From: Chryseobacterium daecheongense
Lineage (GTDB): Bacteria > Bacteroidota > Bacteroidia > Flavobacteriales > Weeksellaceae
Length of the DNA: 64,000 nt
Reading direction: 5' to 3'
Assembly (NCBI RefSeq): GCF_003729955.1
Contig: NZ_RJTX01000001.1
Span: 992,001-1,056,000 of the forward strand
This document shows, one piece after another, positions 19,207 to 27,302 of the stretch. A program made the translations under genes and the position numbers. Under the pieces are notes generated by a model. The model had not been told where the DNA came from and did no database searches. It worked only from the letters and a program-made list of their open reading frames with translations. Numbering within the stretch: the stretch's first letter is position 1; the number at the start of each line of letters is the position of its first letter.

Positions 19207-19279
19207 TTTGTAGAATTTTTTCTACAAATTCATTTATTTTTTTCTACAAAATACATTATTTTTTAGAAAATAAATTCTA
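19207..19279. promoter_or_regulatory. Cluster of TTCTACAAA inverted/direct repeats (operator or terminator)
   Basis: TTTGTAGAA (19207-19215) and TTCTACAAA (19220-19228) form a perfect 9-bp inverted repeat with a TTTT spacer. A third TTCTACAAA half-site is at 19242-19250, exactly 22 bases (two helical turns) after the second. A weaker TAGAA/TTCTA pair follows at 19264-19279. The group lies between the response regulator and the secreted-protein gene. The first pair, followed by T-rich DNA, could also act as a terminator. The repeated half-site at helical spacing favours protein binding. Confidence 0.5.
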
Positions 19280-19441
19280 TAATTTTACATTATGATTAAA
19301 CAACAAATATTAATATCTGTTAATATCATAAAAATAACACATCAATATATCACTACAAATTAAAATACAGCAATAATCCGGAATGTTATTCTTCCGCAAT
19401 TATTAATGAAGAGAAAGGTCTAAGCTAAAAACAAGAAATAA

Positions 19442-21025
19442 ATGTCAAAAAAATTTACAAAAGTATGGCAGGCAATAGCACTGCTAAGTTCCTCTATTGC
19501 CTTTTCACAGGCTGGGAATGTAGGGATCAATACCGTAAACCCGGGATCTACCATTGATATTAACGGATCTGTGGCAGCCAAATATAATGCGGTAACCAGT
19601 ACTGCTTACAATTTGTCGGCAACAGATTTCCATGTATCGTATAATGGGACAGCCAACGCCTCCTTTAACTTACCCGCCGCCATTACGGGAAATGGGAATT
19701 TCAAGGGAAGGATGTACACGATCAAAAATAACACAAACTTTACCATAACCGTCAATCCGGCTGGCTCTGAAACCATTAACGGAAATGCCAATGTTTCCGT
19801 TCCGGCCAACCAGAGTATACAATTGATCAATACAGGTCTTACGGGAGCCAGCTCTACATGGGAAGTTGTTTCATCTGGATCCTTAGCTGGATCTTCAACA
19901 GGAGATTATATTGTAGTGATACCAACTGCTGTTCAGAATGTTACTGCCGGATCAGATGTTGTATTTTCATCTGTCCTTACCTCAAACAATATCACTTATA
20001 ATTCAGGAGTTTTCAATCTGAAGGCAGGTAAAACGTATGTATTGCGTTGCCAACTTCATGGAATTAATTTCTCACTTGCAGGAGGTTATTTTCTATATCA
20101 ATGGGTAGATGCTTCCACTAACACCCCGCTTCCAAGCAGCACTCGTGGAGTTATAGATGCCATTAATAATTATCCGGTAACAACTATAGGGGGACAGCCT
20201 GAAACCTACGCAATTTATAAACCGACAGTTGATACTTCGGTAAAAGTAAGGCTTACTATAGGAGCAGGAACTGCAGATCTACATTCGGATATAGGAATGA
20301 TGTCCATCACAGAACTTTCAGGTGGTAACGGCAGTGGCAGCGGAACTAATAATATTACGGCAAGTAATGGTACTACCATTTCAGGAAGTGATGTAAGATT
20401 AGGAGGTACACTTTCTCAGGCAACAAACATTGCCACCGCCGGAAATAACTTAAGTATAGACGGAACCGGAAAACTTTTAGTAGGTTCAAATACCGTTCCT
20501 ACGGGAGCTGCTAATGCTAAGTTAGTTATTGATAATGGTACTACCAACGGAGCTTTACAAATTAAAGATGGTACTCAACAGTTAGGATATGTACTAACCA
20601 GCGATGCCAATGGATTAGCGACATGGTCATCAACCGTTACCACAGCGTTTGCTGATAACTGGACTTCCTATACAGGGACATTAGTTAATCCTTTTACAGG
20701 ACCAACTGGTGGTGGAGCTTTACCTACCGGGATTTCAGTGACAATTCCTGCAAAAGGATGGTATTTTTTCCGTAGTGGTATTGCTATAAATTCCGAATGT
20801 AATGATTATTGGTTTTATATCAATGGTATTGGAGAGGTGTGGAGAAGCTATTGTGGATCGAATACAGCAGCTTTTATGTTCCCTCGTGACCAAAACCGTG
20901 TATTATATTTTGCTACTCCGGGAACCTATACAGTGTTAGCCGGTAAAACCAATTTCATAGTTCCAGCCGGTTTCAATGTTGGAAACCCCGGATTTTATCT
21001 GGATTTTGTAAAATTCCAAAACTAA
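19442..21025 (+). CDS. Secreted 'VGINT' repeat surface protein, unknown function
   Basis: This 527-residue exported protein has a signal peptide ending 'IAFSQ'. The mature part begins with the flavobacterial signature 'GNVGINTVNPGSTIDINGS', which in related proteins precedes phage tail-fibre-like or C1q-like domains. Gly/Asn/Thr/Ser-rich beta segments follow, then a second 'LSIDGTGKLLVG..TVPTGAANAKLVIDNG'-type module, and a C-terminal region of about 130 residues with aromatic and Cys residues ('NSECNDYWFYINGIG', 'WRSYCGSN') likely to be a jelly roll. No T9SS C-terminal signal is obvious. It lies just downstream of the two-component system and may be its target. Confidence 0.6.
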   Translation: MSKKFTKVWQAIALLSSSIAFSQAGNVGINTVNPGSTIDINGSVAAKYNAVTSTAYNLSATDFHVSYNGTANASFNLPAAITGNGNFKGRMYTIKNNTNFTITVNPAGSETINGNANVSVPANQSIQLINTGLTGASSTWEVVSSGSLAGSSTGDYIVVIPTAVQNVTAGSDVVFSSVLTSNNITYNSGVFNLKAGKTYVLRCQLHGINFSLAGGYFLYQWVDASTNTPLPSSTRGVIDAINNYPVTTIGGQPETYAIYKPTVDTSVKVRLTIGAGTADLHSDIGMMSITELSGGNGSGSGTNNITASNGTTISGSDVRLGGTLSQATNIATAGNNLSIDGTGKLLVGSNTVPTGAANAKLVIDNGTTNGALQIKDGTQQLGYVLTSDANGLATWSSTVTTAFADNWTSYTGTLVNPFTGPTGGGALPTGISVTIPAKGWYFFRSGIAINSECNDYWFYINGIGEVWRSYCGSNTAAFMFPRDQNRVLYFATPGTYTVLAGKTNFIVPAGFNVGNPGFYLDFVKFQN

Positions 21026-21139
21026 ATAAAAACTTCCCTTTTCATAAATATTTCCCCTCCTTTCTATAATCAAGGCAATGATACGTTGCAGACGATGAAG
21101 AAAAATAGTTCCCCATTCAGGAGGGGATTTATTAAAACA

Positions 21140-21167
21140 AAACAGGCACTCATTGGAGTGCCTGTTT
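21140..21167. terminator. Strong bidirectional intrinsic terminator
   Basis: AAACAGGCACTC, the loop ATTG and GAGTGCCTGTTT form a perfect 12-bp stem followed by T6 on the plus strand, with A-rich DNA on the other side. It separates the converging VGINT-protein and VWA-lipoprotein genes. Confidence 0.9.
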
Positions 21168-21168
21168 T

Positions 21169-23088
21169 TTAGTTCCTACTACTTTTAATAGTATGATAGC
21201 CCTGAATCATTTTCACAAATTCTGTTCTGTAGCCTTCTGCATCTTTGCCTTTATTTTGTCTGGCTAAGTTTTCAATTTCTTTAAGATTTTTCTTCTTGAT
21301 TAATTTTGATTCTCTTAAAACCAAACCGAACCAGGCCACAGAAGCAGCAAATTTGAAGTCTGAACTCGCTTTTGCATTGGTAACCGAAGAGTTTTTGACA
21401 ACCTGAATCATCTCACTACTCTTTGTTCCTTCCGGTTTTTTATACCTGAATTTGATGGTAGCTAACTCATCTCCAAACTTTTGAGTTTTTGAAGTTGTAC
21501 TGTATTTTAGCTTGCTTTTCTTTGGCAAAAATTCAGAATCCACGTTTGTTGGAATCACTTCGTATAAAGCAGTAACGGTGTGTCCGCTTCCCAATTCTCC
21601 GGCATCAATGTGATCATCTGCAAAGTCTTCATTCCTTAATTTTCTGTTTTCATATCCAATCAATCGATAGGATTTCACATATTTAGGATTGAACTCAATC
21701 TGGATTTTCACATCTTTGGCAATGGTATAAATATTTCCGACAAACTCTTTTGCTAAAAATTTATTAGCCTCCTTCAGGTTGTCTATATAAGCATAGTTCC
21801 CATTCCCTTTATCGGCCAGCGTTTCCATTTTGTTGTCTTTATAATTACCCATTCCGTAGCCAAGACAAGTCAGGAATACTCCGGATTTTCTTTTTTCTTC
21901 AATCAGGCTTTCAAGATCTGTTGTAGATGACGTTCCTACATTAAAGTCTCCATCTGTTGCCAAAACCACACGGTTATTTCCACCTTTTATAAAATTTTCT
22001 TCTGCCAGTTTATAAGCCAGTTCAATTCCGGCTCCTCCTGCGGTACTTCCTCCTGCCTGCAATCTGTCTAAAGCTTCCGTGATCTTTGCCTTTTCGGCAG
22101 CCGAAGTAGGAGGTAAAACCACTCCTGCATTTCCGGCATACACTACCATTGCTACTTTATCCTGTGGGCTTAACTGGTCTAATAAAATTTTGAAAGAAGA
22201 TTTCAGCAACGGCAATTTATTTTCCTGATCCATAGACCCGGAAACATCAATAAGGAAAACAATATTGGACGGCGGAAGATTATCCATCGGGATATCTTTT
22301 CCTTTGAGTCCTATTTTCAGGAGTTTATGGCTCTGATTCCATGGAGCGGCATTAAGTTCCGTATTAATAGAGAAAGGATGGTTCTTTTTCGGCTGTGGAT
22401 AATCATATCTGAAATAATTGATCATCTCTTCCACTCTTACTGCATTTTTATCTACTCCTCCATATTGTATCATTCTTCGCACATTGGAATAGGAAGCATT
22501 GTCTACGTCAATCGAGAAAGTAGATAACGGTTGATTTTGCGTTAACTCAAAAGGATTTTCAATCAAAGCATTATATTCTTCATCATTATAATATCTTGAA
22601 GGCTTGGCTGTTTTCTTTCCATTTTTTTTCGTTCCAACCTGGTTATTATATACCCTGCCTATTGGATAAGAGCTCTCAAGATCAAAAGAACTTTCTACTT
22701 CCATTGCGGTCATCATCTTAGGTTTTGGGCAGCCATTATACTCAGGCAATCCGGGAACTGTAGGACAAGCATCATCTTTATCCAGGATTCCGTCGCCATC
22801 TGTATCTGGCCATGGGCATCCATTGTTTTCCGGTGGTCCGGCTACTGTAGGACAGGCATCATCCTTATCAATCACTCCGTCTCCATCAGTTTCTGGCCAC
22901 GGACAGCCGTTATTTTCAACAGGTCCGGCTAATTCAGGGCATTGATCAAGCTTATTCGGAATGTGATCCTGATCTTTATCTTTTTTAATACTCAACGGTT
23001 TGGATTCTTTAGATGAATTGGATACATCTTTAGTTTTACAGCTTCCCAGTAAAGCGAAAACCAGAATCGGCATACAGATTTTTCTCAT
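21169..23088 (-). CDS. VWA domain lipoprotein with thrombospondin type 3 repeats
   Basis: This 639-residue lipoprotein has a lipobox 'ALLGSC' and Cys near residue 17. Residues of about 40-130 hold Ca2+-binding TSP3 repeats ('[15 protein letters not shown]', with 'NGCP' between), the last two copies being nearly identical with a 29-residue period. A von Willebrand factor N-terminal region, a VWA domain with MIDAS 'DVSGSMD' at about 281 and a C-terminal DUF3520 region ('[20 protein letters not shown]') follow. This order matches YfbK-type cell-surface proteins of Bacteroidota, thought to mediate metal-dependent adhesion; the ligand is unknown. Confidence 0.85.
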   Translation of the reverse strand: MRKICMPILVFALLGSCKTKDVSNSSKESKPLSIKKDKDQDHIPNKLDQCPELAGPVENNGCPWPETDGDGVIDKDDACPTVAGPPENNGCPWPDTDGDGILDKDDACPTVPGLPEYNGCPKPKMMTAMEVESSFDLESSYPIGRVYNNQVGTKKNGKKTAKPSRYYNDEEYNALIENPFELTQNQPLSTFSIDVDNASYSNVRRMIQYGGVDKNAVRVEEMINYFRYDYPQPKKNHPFSINTELNAAPWNQSHKLLKIGLKGKDIPMDNLPPSNIVFLIDVSGSMDQENKLPLLKSSFKILLDQLSPQDKVAMVVYAGNAGVVLPPTSAAEKAKITEALDRLQAGGSTAGGAGIELAYKLAEENFIKGGNNRVVLATDGDFNVGTSSTTDLESLIEEKRKSGVFLTCLGYGMGNYKDNKMETLADKGNGNYAYIDNLKEANKFLAKEFVGNIYTIAKDVKIQIEFNPKYVKSYRLIGYENRKLRNEDFADDHIDAGELGSGHTVTALYEVIPTNVDSEFLPKKSKLKYSTTSKTQKFGDELATIKFRYKKPEGTKSSEMIQVVKNSSVTNAKASSDFKFAASVAWFGLVLRESKLIKKKNLKEIENLARQNKGKDAEGYRTEFVKMIQGYHTIKSSRN

Positions 23089-23427
23089 CGTTAATTTATT
23101 TTAGCGGTTGTTATTTATTTTAAAGCAATTTTAATAGATATTAAAAATTGTTAATTTCAGGGCTAGCATATAAAAAGTTAATCCTCTTAATCCGGTGTAT
23201 ACTCATTCCAAATTTTAATTACTCACACCACCAAAAAAATAAATCACTTAGGATCAAACATTTAAAAACACTTTCATAAGAAAGATTAACCTTTATAGTA
23301 TAGATGCAGAAATTGAAAAAGGTGTATGCTTTTTATCATTTTTTACAGAAAAATTTTGAGGTGTAATGTTTCAAAATGTAACAAATCCTTAATAGTACCG
23401 ACTATTTCAGATATAATTTTAATGGCA
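23089..23427. other. Intergenic region between divergent genes
   Basis: The 339 bases between the VWA lipoprotein (minus) and the C1 peptidase (plus) hold the two divergent promoters, but I find no full TTTG...TAnnTTTG match on either strand. The open frame that starts at 23326 is taken as 5' extension of the peptidase frame, not translated. Otherwise it is AT-rich and featureless. Confidence 0.45.
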
Positions 23428-24630
23428 ATGAAAAATAAAAAAATGGCATTATTATTTTCTGTTCTATCAGCAGGAAGTATGATGTTTGCTCAGGATGACC
23501 TGATCAACAAGTTAAAAAACAATCAGTCTCAAAATGCTAATTTTAAGTTCACAACAGTAAAGGATCTTGGCGCTACTTCGGTAAAGAATCAGGGTTCATC
23601 AGGAACATGCTGGAGCTATTCCGGGAATTCATTCCTGGAATCTGAAATGCAGCGTATGGGTAAAAAACCTGTAGATCTTGCTGAAATTTTTACTGCCAGA
23701 AATTCTTATCATGACAAAGCCAAATTATATGTTTTGAACAATGGAGCGATCAACTGGGGAGATGGTGGTGAACTGCATGATGTAATCAATATGTACAAAA
23801 AGTACGGTGCTGTTCCTCAGGATGCTTATACGGGTTTAAAAGACGGACAGACTCTTAATAATTTCAAAGAAATGCAGGATAAGCTGAAACCGGTTTTAGA
23901 CAGCCTGGTTCAGGCTTCTCAAAAGGGTAAGCTTACTGATAACTGGATGGCTTCCGTAGATGCAATTTTAGATGACTATCTTGGAAAAGTTCCTGCTAAC
24001 TTTACCTATGAAGGGAAATCTTACACACCCAAAACATTCGCTAAGGAAGTGGTGGGAATCAATCCTGAAGATTATGTAGAATTGTCTTCCTATAAAGATT
24101 ACCCGTACTATCAGAAATTTGTAGTTCCTATCCCTGATAACTGGAGCCATGATTCTGACTGGAATGTTCCGATGAAGGATATGACTGCCATTATTGATAA
24201 TGCCATCAACAAAGGATATTCCATTGGTTGGGCAACCGACGTTTCAGAACCTTATTTCTCTTATAAAAATGGAGTGGCGTATGTTCCCGATGTTGATCTG
24301 AATCAAATTACTCCGGAGGTAAAGAAAGAATTATTCACCGAGCCTAAAAAAGATAAAGCAATCTCTGAAGATATGCGTCAGGCAGCGCTTAATAATCTTT
24401 CAACCACGGATGATCATGGAATGCACATCGTAGGATTGGCAAAAGACCAGTCAGGTAAGGAATATTATATGGTGAAAAACTCCTGGGGTGTAACCAACGA
24501 TTTTGAAGGTTACCTTTACGTGACAAAACCATATGTTGAATATAAATCAACAGCTATTCTGGTTCACAAAAATGCTATTCCAAAAAGTATTTTGAAGCAG
24601 TTGAAACCTACCAAGAATATTGGCTTATAA
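23428..24630 (+). CDS. C1 family cysteine peptidase (bleomycin hydrolase/PepC-like), exported
   Basis: This 400-residue enzyme has a papain-type triad: Cys61 in 'GSSGTCWSYSG', His333 in 'DHGMHIVG' and Asn351 in 'VKNSWGV', with the fold order of aminopeptidase C. A signal peptide ('MALLFSVLSAGSMMFAQ') places it outside the cytoplasm, unlike classical PepC. I place the start at ATG 23428, immediately before the charged n-region; ATG 23422 is two codons upstream and cannot be excluded, and the frame is open to 23326. It ends at a strong terminator and stands alone. Confidence 0.85.
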   Translation: MKNKKMALLFSVLSAGSMMFAQDDLINKLKNNQSQNANFKFTTVKDLGATSVKNQGSSGTCWSYSGNSFLESEMQRMGKKPVDLAEIFTARNSYHDKAKLYVLNNGAINWGDGGELHDVINMYKKYGAVPQDAYTGLKDGQTLNNFKEMQDKLKPVLDSLVQASQKGKLTDNWMASVDAILDDYLGKVPANFTYEGKSYTPKTFAKEVVGINPEDYVELSSYKDYPYYQKFVVPIPDNWSHDSDWNVPMKDMTAIIDNAINKGYSIGWATDVSEPYFSYKNGVAYVPDVDLNQITPEVKKELFTEPKKDKAISEDMRQAALNNLSTTDDHGMHIVGLAKDQSGKEYYMVKNSWGVTNDFEGYLYVTKPYVEYKSTAILVHKNAIPKSILKQLKPTKNIGL

Positions 24631-24681
24631 GAAATCACTGTTGTCATTTATTTGACAATTTTAGATATTTAAATCTGTTAA

Positions 24682-24714
24682 AAACCCGCTTTCAGAAATT
24701 CTGAAAGCGGGTTT
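24682..24714 (+). terminator. Strong intrinsic terminator after the C1 peptidase
   Basis: AAACCCGCTTTCAG and CTGAAAGCGGGTTT are perfect 14-base arms around a 5-base loop, 51 bases past the stop codon. It may also act on the minus strand, where A-rich DNA precedes the stem. Confidence 0.85.
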
Positions 24715-24765
24715 CGTTTAAATAGATGATAGGAAAAAATTTAAAATATAAGTAAGTGGATTGTG

Positions 24766-24819
24766 AAAGTCTATTGTGAATCTGTATTCAAATTGACTTA
24801 TTGACAATTCACTATTGAC
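24766..24819. repeat. Imperfect long inverted repeat at the 3' end of the OYE gene
   Basis: 'AAAGTCTATTGTGAAT' is matched, with two mismatches, by the complement of 'ATTCACTATTGACTTT' about 22 bases later. It lies directly at the 3' end of the old yellow enzyme gene and could serve as its terminator or be a degenerate intergenic repeat. Confidence 0.45.
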
Positions 24820-24820
24820 T

Positions 24821-25882
24821 TTAGTATAGCACGCCCATGCTTTCGGCTGAAAAATCTAAAAGCTTTTCTGTATTTCCGTCTTTTATTTTCTTCACCCATT
24901 CATGATCCTGTAAAAGAGCCCGTCCTACTGCTACTAGATCAAAATCTTCTCTTTCAAGTCTGCGTATTAATTCTGTAAGATCTGTTTTTTCGGTTCCTTG
25001 TCCTGCAAAAGCTGTCATGAAATCACCTTTCAAACCTACTGAACCTACAGTGATCGTTGGTTGTCCTGTGATTTTTTTGGCCCAGCCTGCAAAGTTCAGA
25101 TCAGAGCCTTCAAATTCCGGTTCCCAGAATCTTCTTTGTGAACAATGGAAAATATCTACTCCCGCTTCTTTTAATGGTAATAACCAATCCTCCATTTCTG
25201 CAGGGGTTGCAGCCAGCCTGCTGGAATAATCCTGCTGTTTCCATTGAGATAAACGGATAATAATCGTGAAATCCTCTCCTACTGCTGCTCTTATTGCTTT
25301 CACAACGTCTACGGCAAAACGGGTTCTTTCTTTTAACGTTTTCCCTCCGTATTCATCAGTTCTTGTGTTGGTTACTTCCCAGAAAAACTGATCGATCAGA
25401 TAACCGTGAGCGCCATGAATTTCGATACAGTCAAATCCTAAATCTTTTGCAGATTTTGCAGAAGCAGCAAATTGAGCAATCGTATCCTGGATATCTTCCA
25501 GCGTCATGGTGGAAGCTTTCTCCATATCAATCAAAGGATAATCTTCCGACATTCTTGTATCTCCTACATGCCAGATCTGAGGCCCCATTTTTCCGCCATG
25601 CTGATGAACAGCATCAATTACATTTTTCCAGCCCTGTAATGCTTCCGTACCATAGAAATCCGGAATGTTCTGCATATTTTTGGAAGCCGGCCTGTTGATA
25701 ACGGTTCCTTCGGAAAGAATTAATCCTACTTCCGAAGCAGCACGTCTTGCATAATAGTCTGCTATTTTCTCAGTAGGTACTCCATTATCAGATTGGGCTC
25801 TTGTCATAGGAGCCATAACGATTCTATTTTTAAGCTGTAAATTCTTGTATTGAAAGGGGGTAAATAACAATTCTGTACTCAT
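24821..25882 (-). CDS. NADH:flavin oxidoreductase, old yellow enzyme family
   Basis: This 353-residue FMN-dependent ene-reductase has the start 'LFTPFQYKNLQLKNRIVMAPMTR' and active-site motifs 'IEIHGAHGYLIDQFFW', 'TNTRTDEYGG' and the phosphate-binding 'VAVGRALLQDHEWV'. The His/His pair in HGAH occupies the substrate-binding place usually held by His/Asn or His/His. Such NemA/XenA-like enzymes reduce alpha,beta-unsaturated carbonyls, quinones and nitro compounds. It is divergent from an HxlR regulator with shared operator-like repeats, which suggests induction by electrophiles. Confidence 0.9.
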   Translation of the reverse strand: MSTELLFTPFQYKNLQLKNRIVMAPMTRAQSDNGVPTEKIADYYARRAASEVGLILSEGTVINRPASKNMQNIPDFYGTEALQGWKNVIDAVHQHGGKMGPQIWHVGDTRMSEDYPLIDMEKASTMTLEDIQDTIAQFAASAKSAKDLGFDCIEIHGAHGYLIDQFFWEVTNTRTDEYGGKTLKERTRFAVDVVKAIRAAVGEDFTIIIRLSQWKQQDYSSRLAATPAEMEDWLLPLKEAGVDIFHCSQRRFWEPEFEGSDLNFAGWAKKITGQPTITVGSVGLKGDFMTAFAGQGTEKTDLTELIRRLEREDFDLVAVGRALLQDHEWVKKIKDGNTEKLLDFSAESMGVLY

Positions 25883-25905
25883 TTTTGATTGTATTTTTTA
25901 TAATT

Positions 25906-26002
25906 GTTACGCAAAGTAACTAATAATAGTTCATTTTTGTATCTTTTGATTAAAAAAAAGTGGTAACTTTGCAGTAACTTATAATAGTAACATTCAAGTA
26001 AC
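25906..26002. promoter_or_regulatory. Divergent OYE / HxlR promoters with GTAAC operator repeats
   Basis: Two related boxes face each other: GTTACTTTGCGTAAC on the minus strand (25906-25920) and GTAACTTTGCAGTAAC on the plus strand (25963-25978). Each covers a -7-like element (TTACTTTG and TAACTTTG, the second a full TAnnTTTG match at 25964-25971). Further GTAAC pentamers follow at 25987-25991 and 25998-26002, with spacings of 11, 13 and 11 bases along the plus strand. This is the layout expected if the HxlR protein binds and represses both genes. Confidence 0.6.
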
Positions 26003-26050
26003 GATGAAATCTTGATTCCGTATGACTTTGAAAAAAATAAAAATCACCCT

Positions 26051-26434
26051 ATGAAAAAGAATGAATTAATGAAGCATAGCTGTCCACTGGGAAAAGCGAT
26101 GTCTGCGTTGGGAAGCAAATGGAAACCTATCATTGCTCTTGTGATCAAAGACAGGAAACTGCGTTTCGGAGAACTTGCAGTACGCATCAATGTGATTTCG
26201 AGAAAAGTTCTTACCGACCAGTTAAGAGAAATGGAAACGGACGGATTAGTTGTTCGTGAAGAATTTAAAGAGATCCCGCCAAGAGTGGAATATTCTCTTA
26301 CAGAAAAGGGATTGGCTCTTTTACCTATTTTATATATGCTGGAAGAGTGGGAAGCGAAGTATCAGAATAAAGAGTTGTATGCTGAAAAAGATTGTAATCT
26401 TTTAGATAAAAAAAGTGAAAAGGCTGTTGTGTAA
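26051..26434 (+). CDS. HxlR family transcriptional regulator
   Basis: This 127-residue regulator is a compact winged-helix protein. The HxlR hallmark Cys lies in 'HSCPLGKAMSALGSKWK' (Cys11), and the family motif 'RFGELAVRINVISRKVLTDQLREME.DGLV.R' is complete. YodB/HypR-type members use this N-terminal Cys to sense quinones and disulfide stress. I chose ATG 26051 because the earlier ATG at 26012 has no family residues after it. It is divergent from the old yellow enzyme gene, its likely target. Confidence 0.88.
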   Translation: MKKNELMKHSCPLGKAMSALGSKWKPIIALVIKDRKLRFGELAVRINVISRKVLTDQLREMETDGLVVREEFKEIPPRVEYSLTEKGLALLPILYMLEEWEAKYQNKELYAEKDCNLLDKKSEKAVV

Positions 26435-26442
26435 TGGCTTTT

Positions 26443-26901
26443 TTAATTTTCAAAGATATTTTTAACTTGCATTTCCAAGTCTTTAATTCCATCAAACTTT
26501 TTGAATTTAATTTGTTTATTTTGTGAATATAATTCGTTTATTATTTCTAAAATTAAATCTAAAGGTTCAATTTCATAACCGTATAAATTTTGATCAAAAT
26601 TTGTTCCTACAATTAATCCATCATTGCTCATTCCAACACACCAATTTTCAATAAACTCTGCCAAACCTAGCTCATCAACTTCATATTCACTCCATTCATT
26701 TTTTATACAAGATTTTGCCCTGACTTTATCTGACCAAAAGCAAATAATCCCTACAGCATCTCCATTTTCATCTTCTATTTTATTTGATGAAGATGTTGCA
26801 TAACCTTCATGATCTTTTAAAGCATATACTATTTCATTTGTTGAAACTTTTTTTACGAAATCTTTATGCCGATTTACTAAGGTAAAATGGTCTTGTATCA
26901 T
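26443..26901 (-). CDS. DUF2750 family protein
   Basis: This 152-residue cytoplasmic protein shows the DUF2750 pattern: a start of 'DFVKKVSTNEIVYALKD', then 'ICFWSDKVRAKSC', 'NEWSEYEVDELGLAEFIENWCVGM' and a C-terminal helix. The function is unknown; members often sit among toxin-immunity or stress-type small genes, which is only a loose association. The gene is AT-rich and lies between the HxlR gene and a bacteriocin-like peptide gene. Confidence 0.7.
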   Translation of the reverse strand: MIQDHFTLVNRHKDFVKKVSTNEIVYALKDHEGYATSSSNKIEDENGDAVGIICFWSDKVRAKSCIKNEWSEYEVDELGLAEFIENWCVGMSNDGLIVGTNFDQNLYGYEIEPLDLILEIINELYSQNKQIKFKKFDGIKDLEMQVKNIFEN

Positions 26902-27057
26902 TTGTTTTTTTATTAAAATTTAAATATATAAATTTATTTAACATGATAAAAATCCTTATTTCAATATAATAAAGATTGGTTCATTGAATATGACTTTCAA
27001 CAATTTCGCTAGTCAAAAAAGTCAGATTCATATTATTAATAATATTCAAAAAAACAT

Positions 27058-27065
27058 TACATTTG
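27058..27065 (+). promoter_or_regulatory. Candidate -7 element of the bacteriocin-like peptide gene
   Basis: TACATTTG matches TAnnTTTG and ends 25 bases before the peptide start codon. No TTTG is found at -33. Confidence 0.45.
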
Positions 27066-27090
27066 TATAAATCACAATCCTTTGAAAAAT

Positions 27091-27252
27091 ATGAAAAATT
27101 TAAGAAAATTGCAAAAATCCGATCTAAAAATGATTATTGGCGGAGGGGCACCGGAATGTGCGGAAGATCAAATCGCATGTTATTATCCACCTAAAAACGG
27201 TTATCCAAGTTACTGGAGATGTGTCCCGATAAGTGTAGGATGCCCTGATTAA
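27091..27252 (+). CDS. Bacteriocin-like peptide precursor with GG leader
   Basis: This 53-residue peptide begins with a charged leader 'MKNLRKLQKSDLKMIIGG' that ends in a double Gly motif, the cut site used by C39-type peptidase transporters. The predicted core of about 35 residues has four Cys (residues 23, 30, 44 and 51) and aromatic, Pro and Gly residues, so two disulfides or other modification are likely. Leaders of this kind (KL..DLK.I.GG) are common in Chryseobacterium bacteriocin-like peptides. No exporter or modifying enzyme is encoded nearby. The gene has its own terminator, and a candidate -7 element upstream. Confidence 0.7.
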   Translation: MKNLRKLQKSDLKMIIGGGAPECAEDQIACYYPPKNGYPSYWRCVPISVGCPD

Positions 27253-27258
27253 AAAACA

Positions 27259-27283
27259 AAACCGCTTTCTTAGAAAGCGGTTT
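27259..27283. terminator. Bidirectional intrinsic terminator
   Basis: AAACCGCTTTCT and its complement AGAAAGCGGTTT form a nearly loop-free 12-base palindrome between the peptide gene (plus) and the fused E1 gene (minus). Confidence 0.8.
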
Positions 27284-27302
27284 CTTATTTCTATTCCTCA
27301 AT

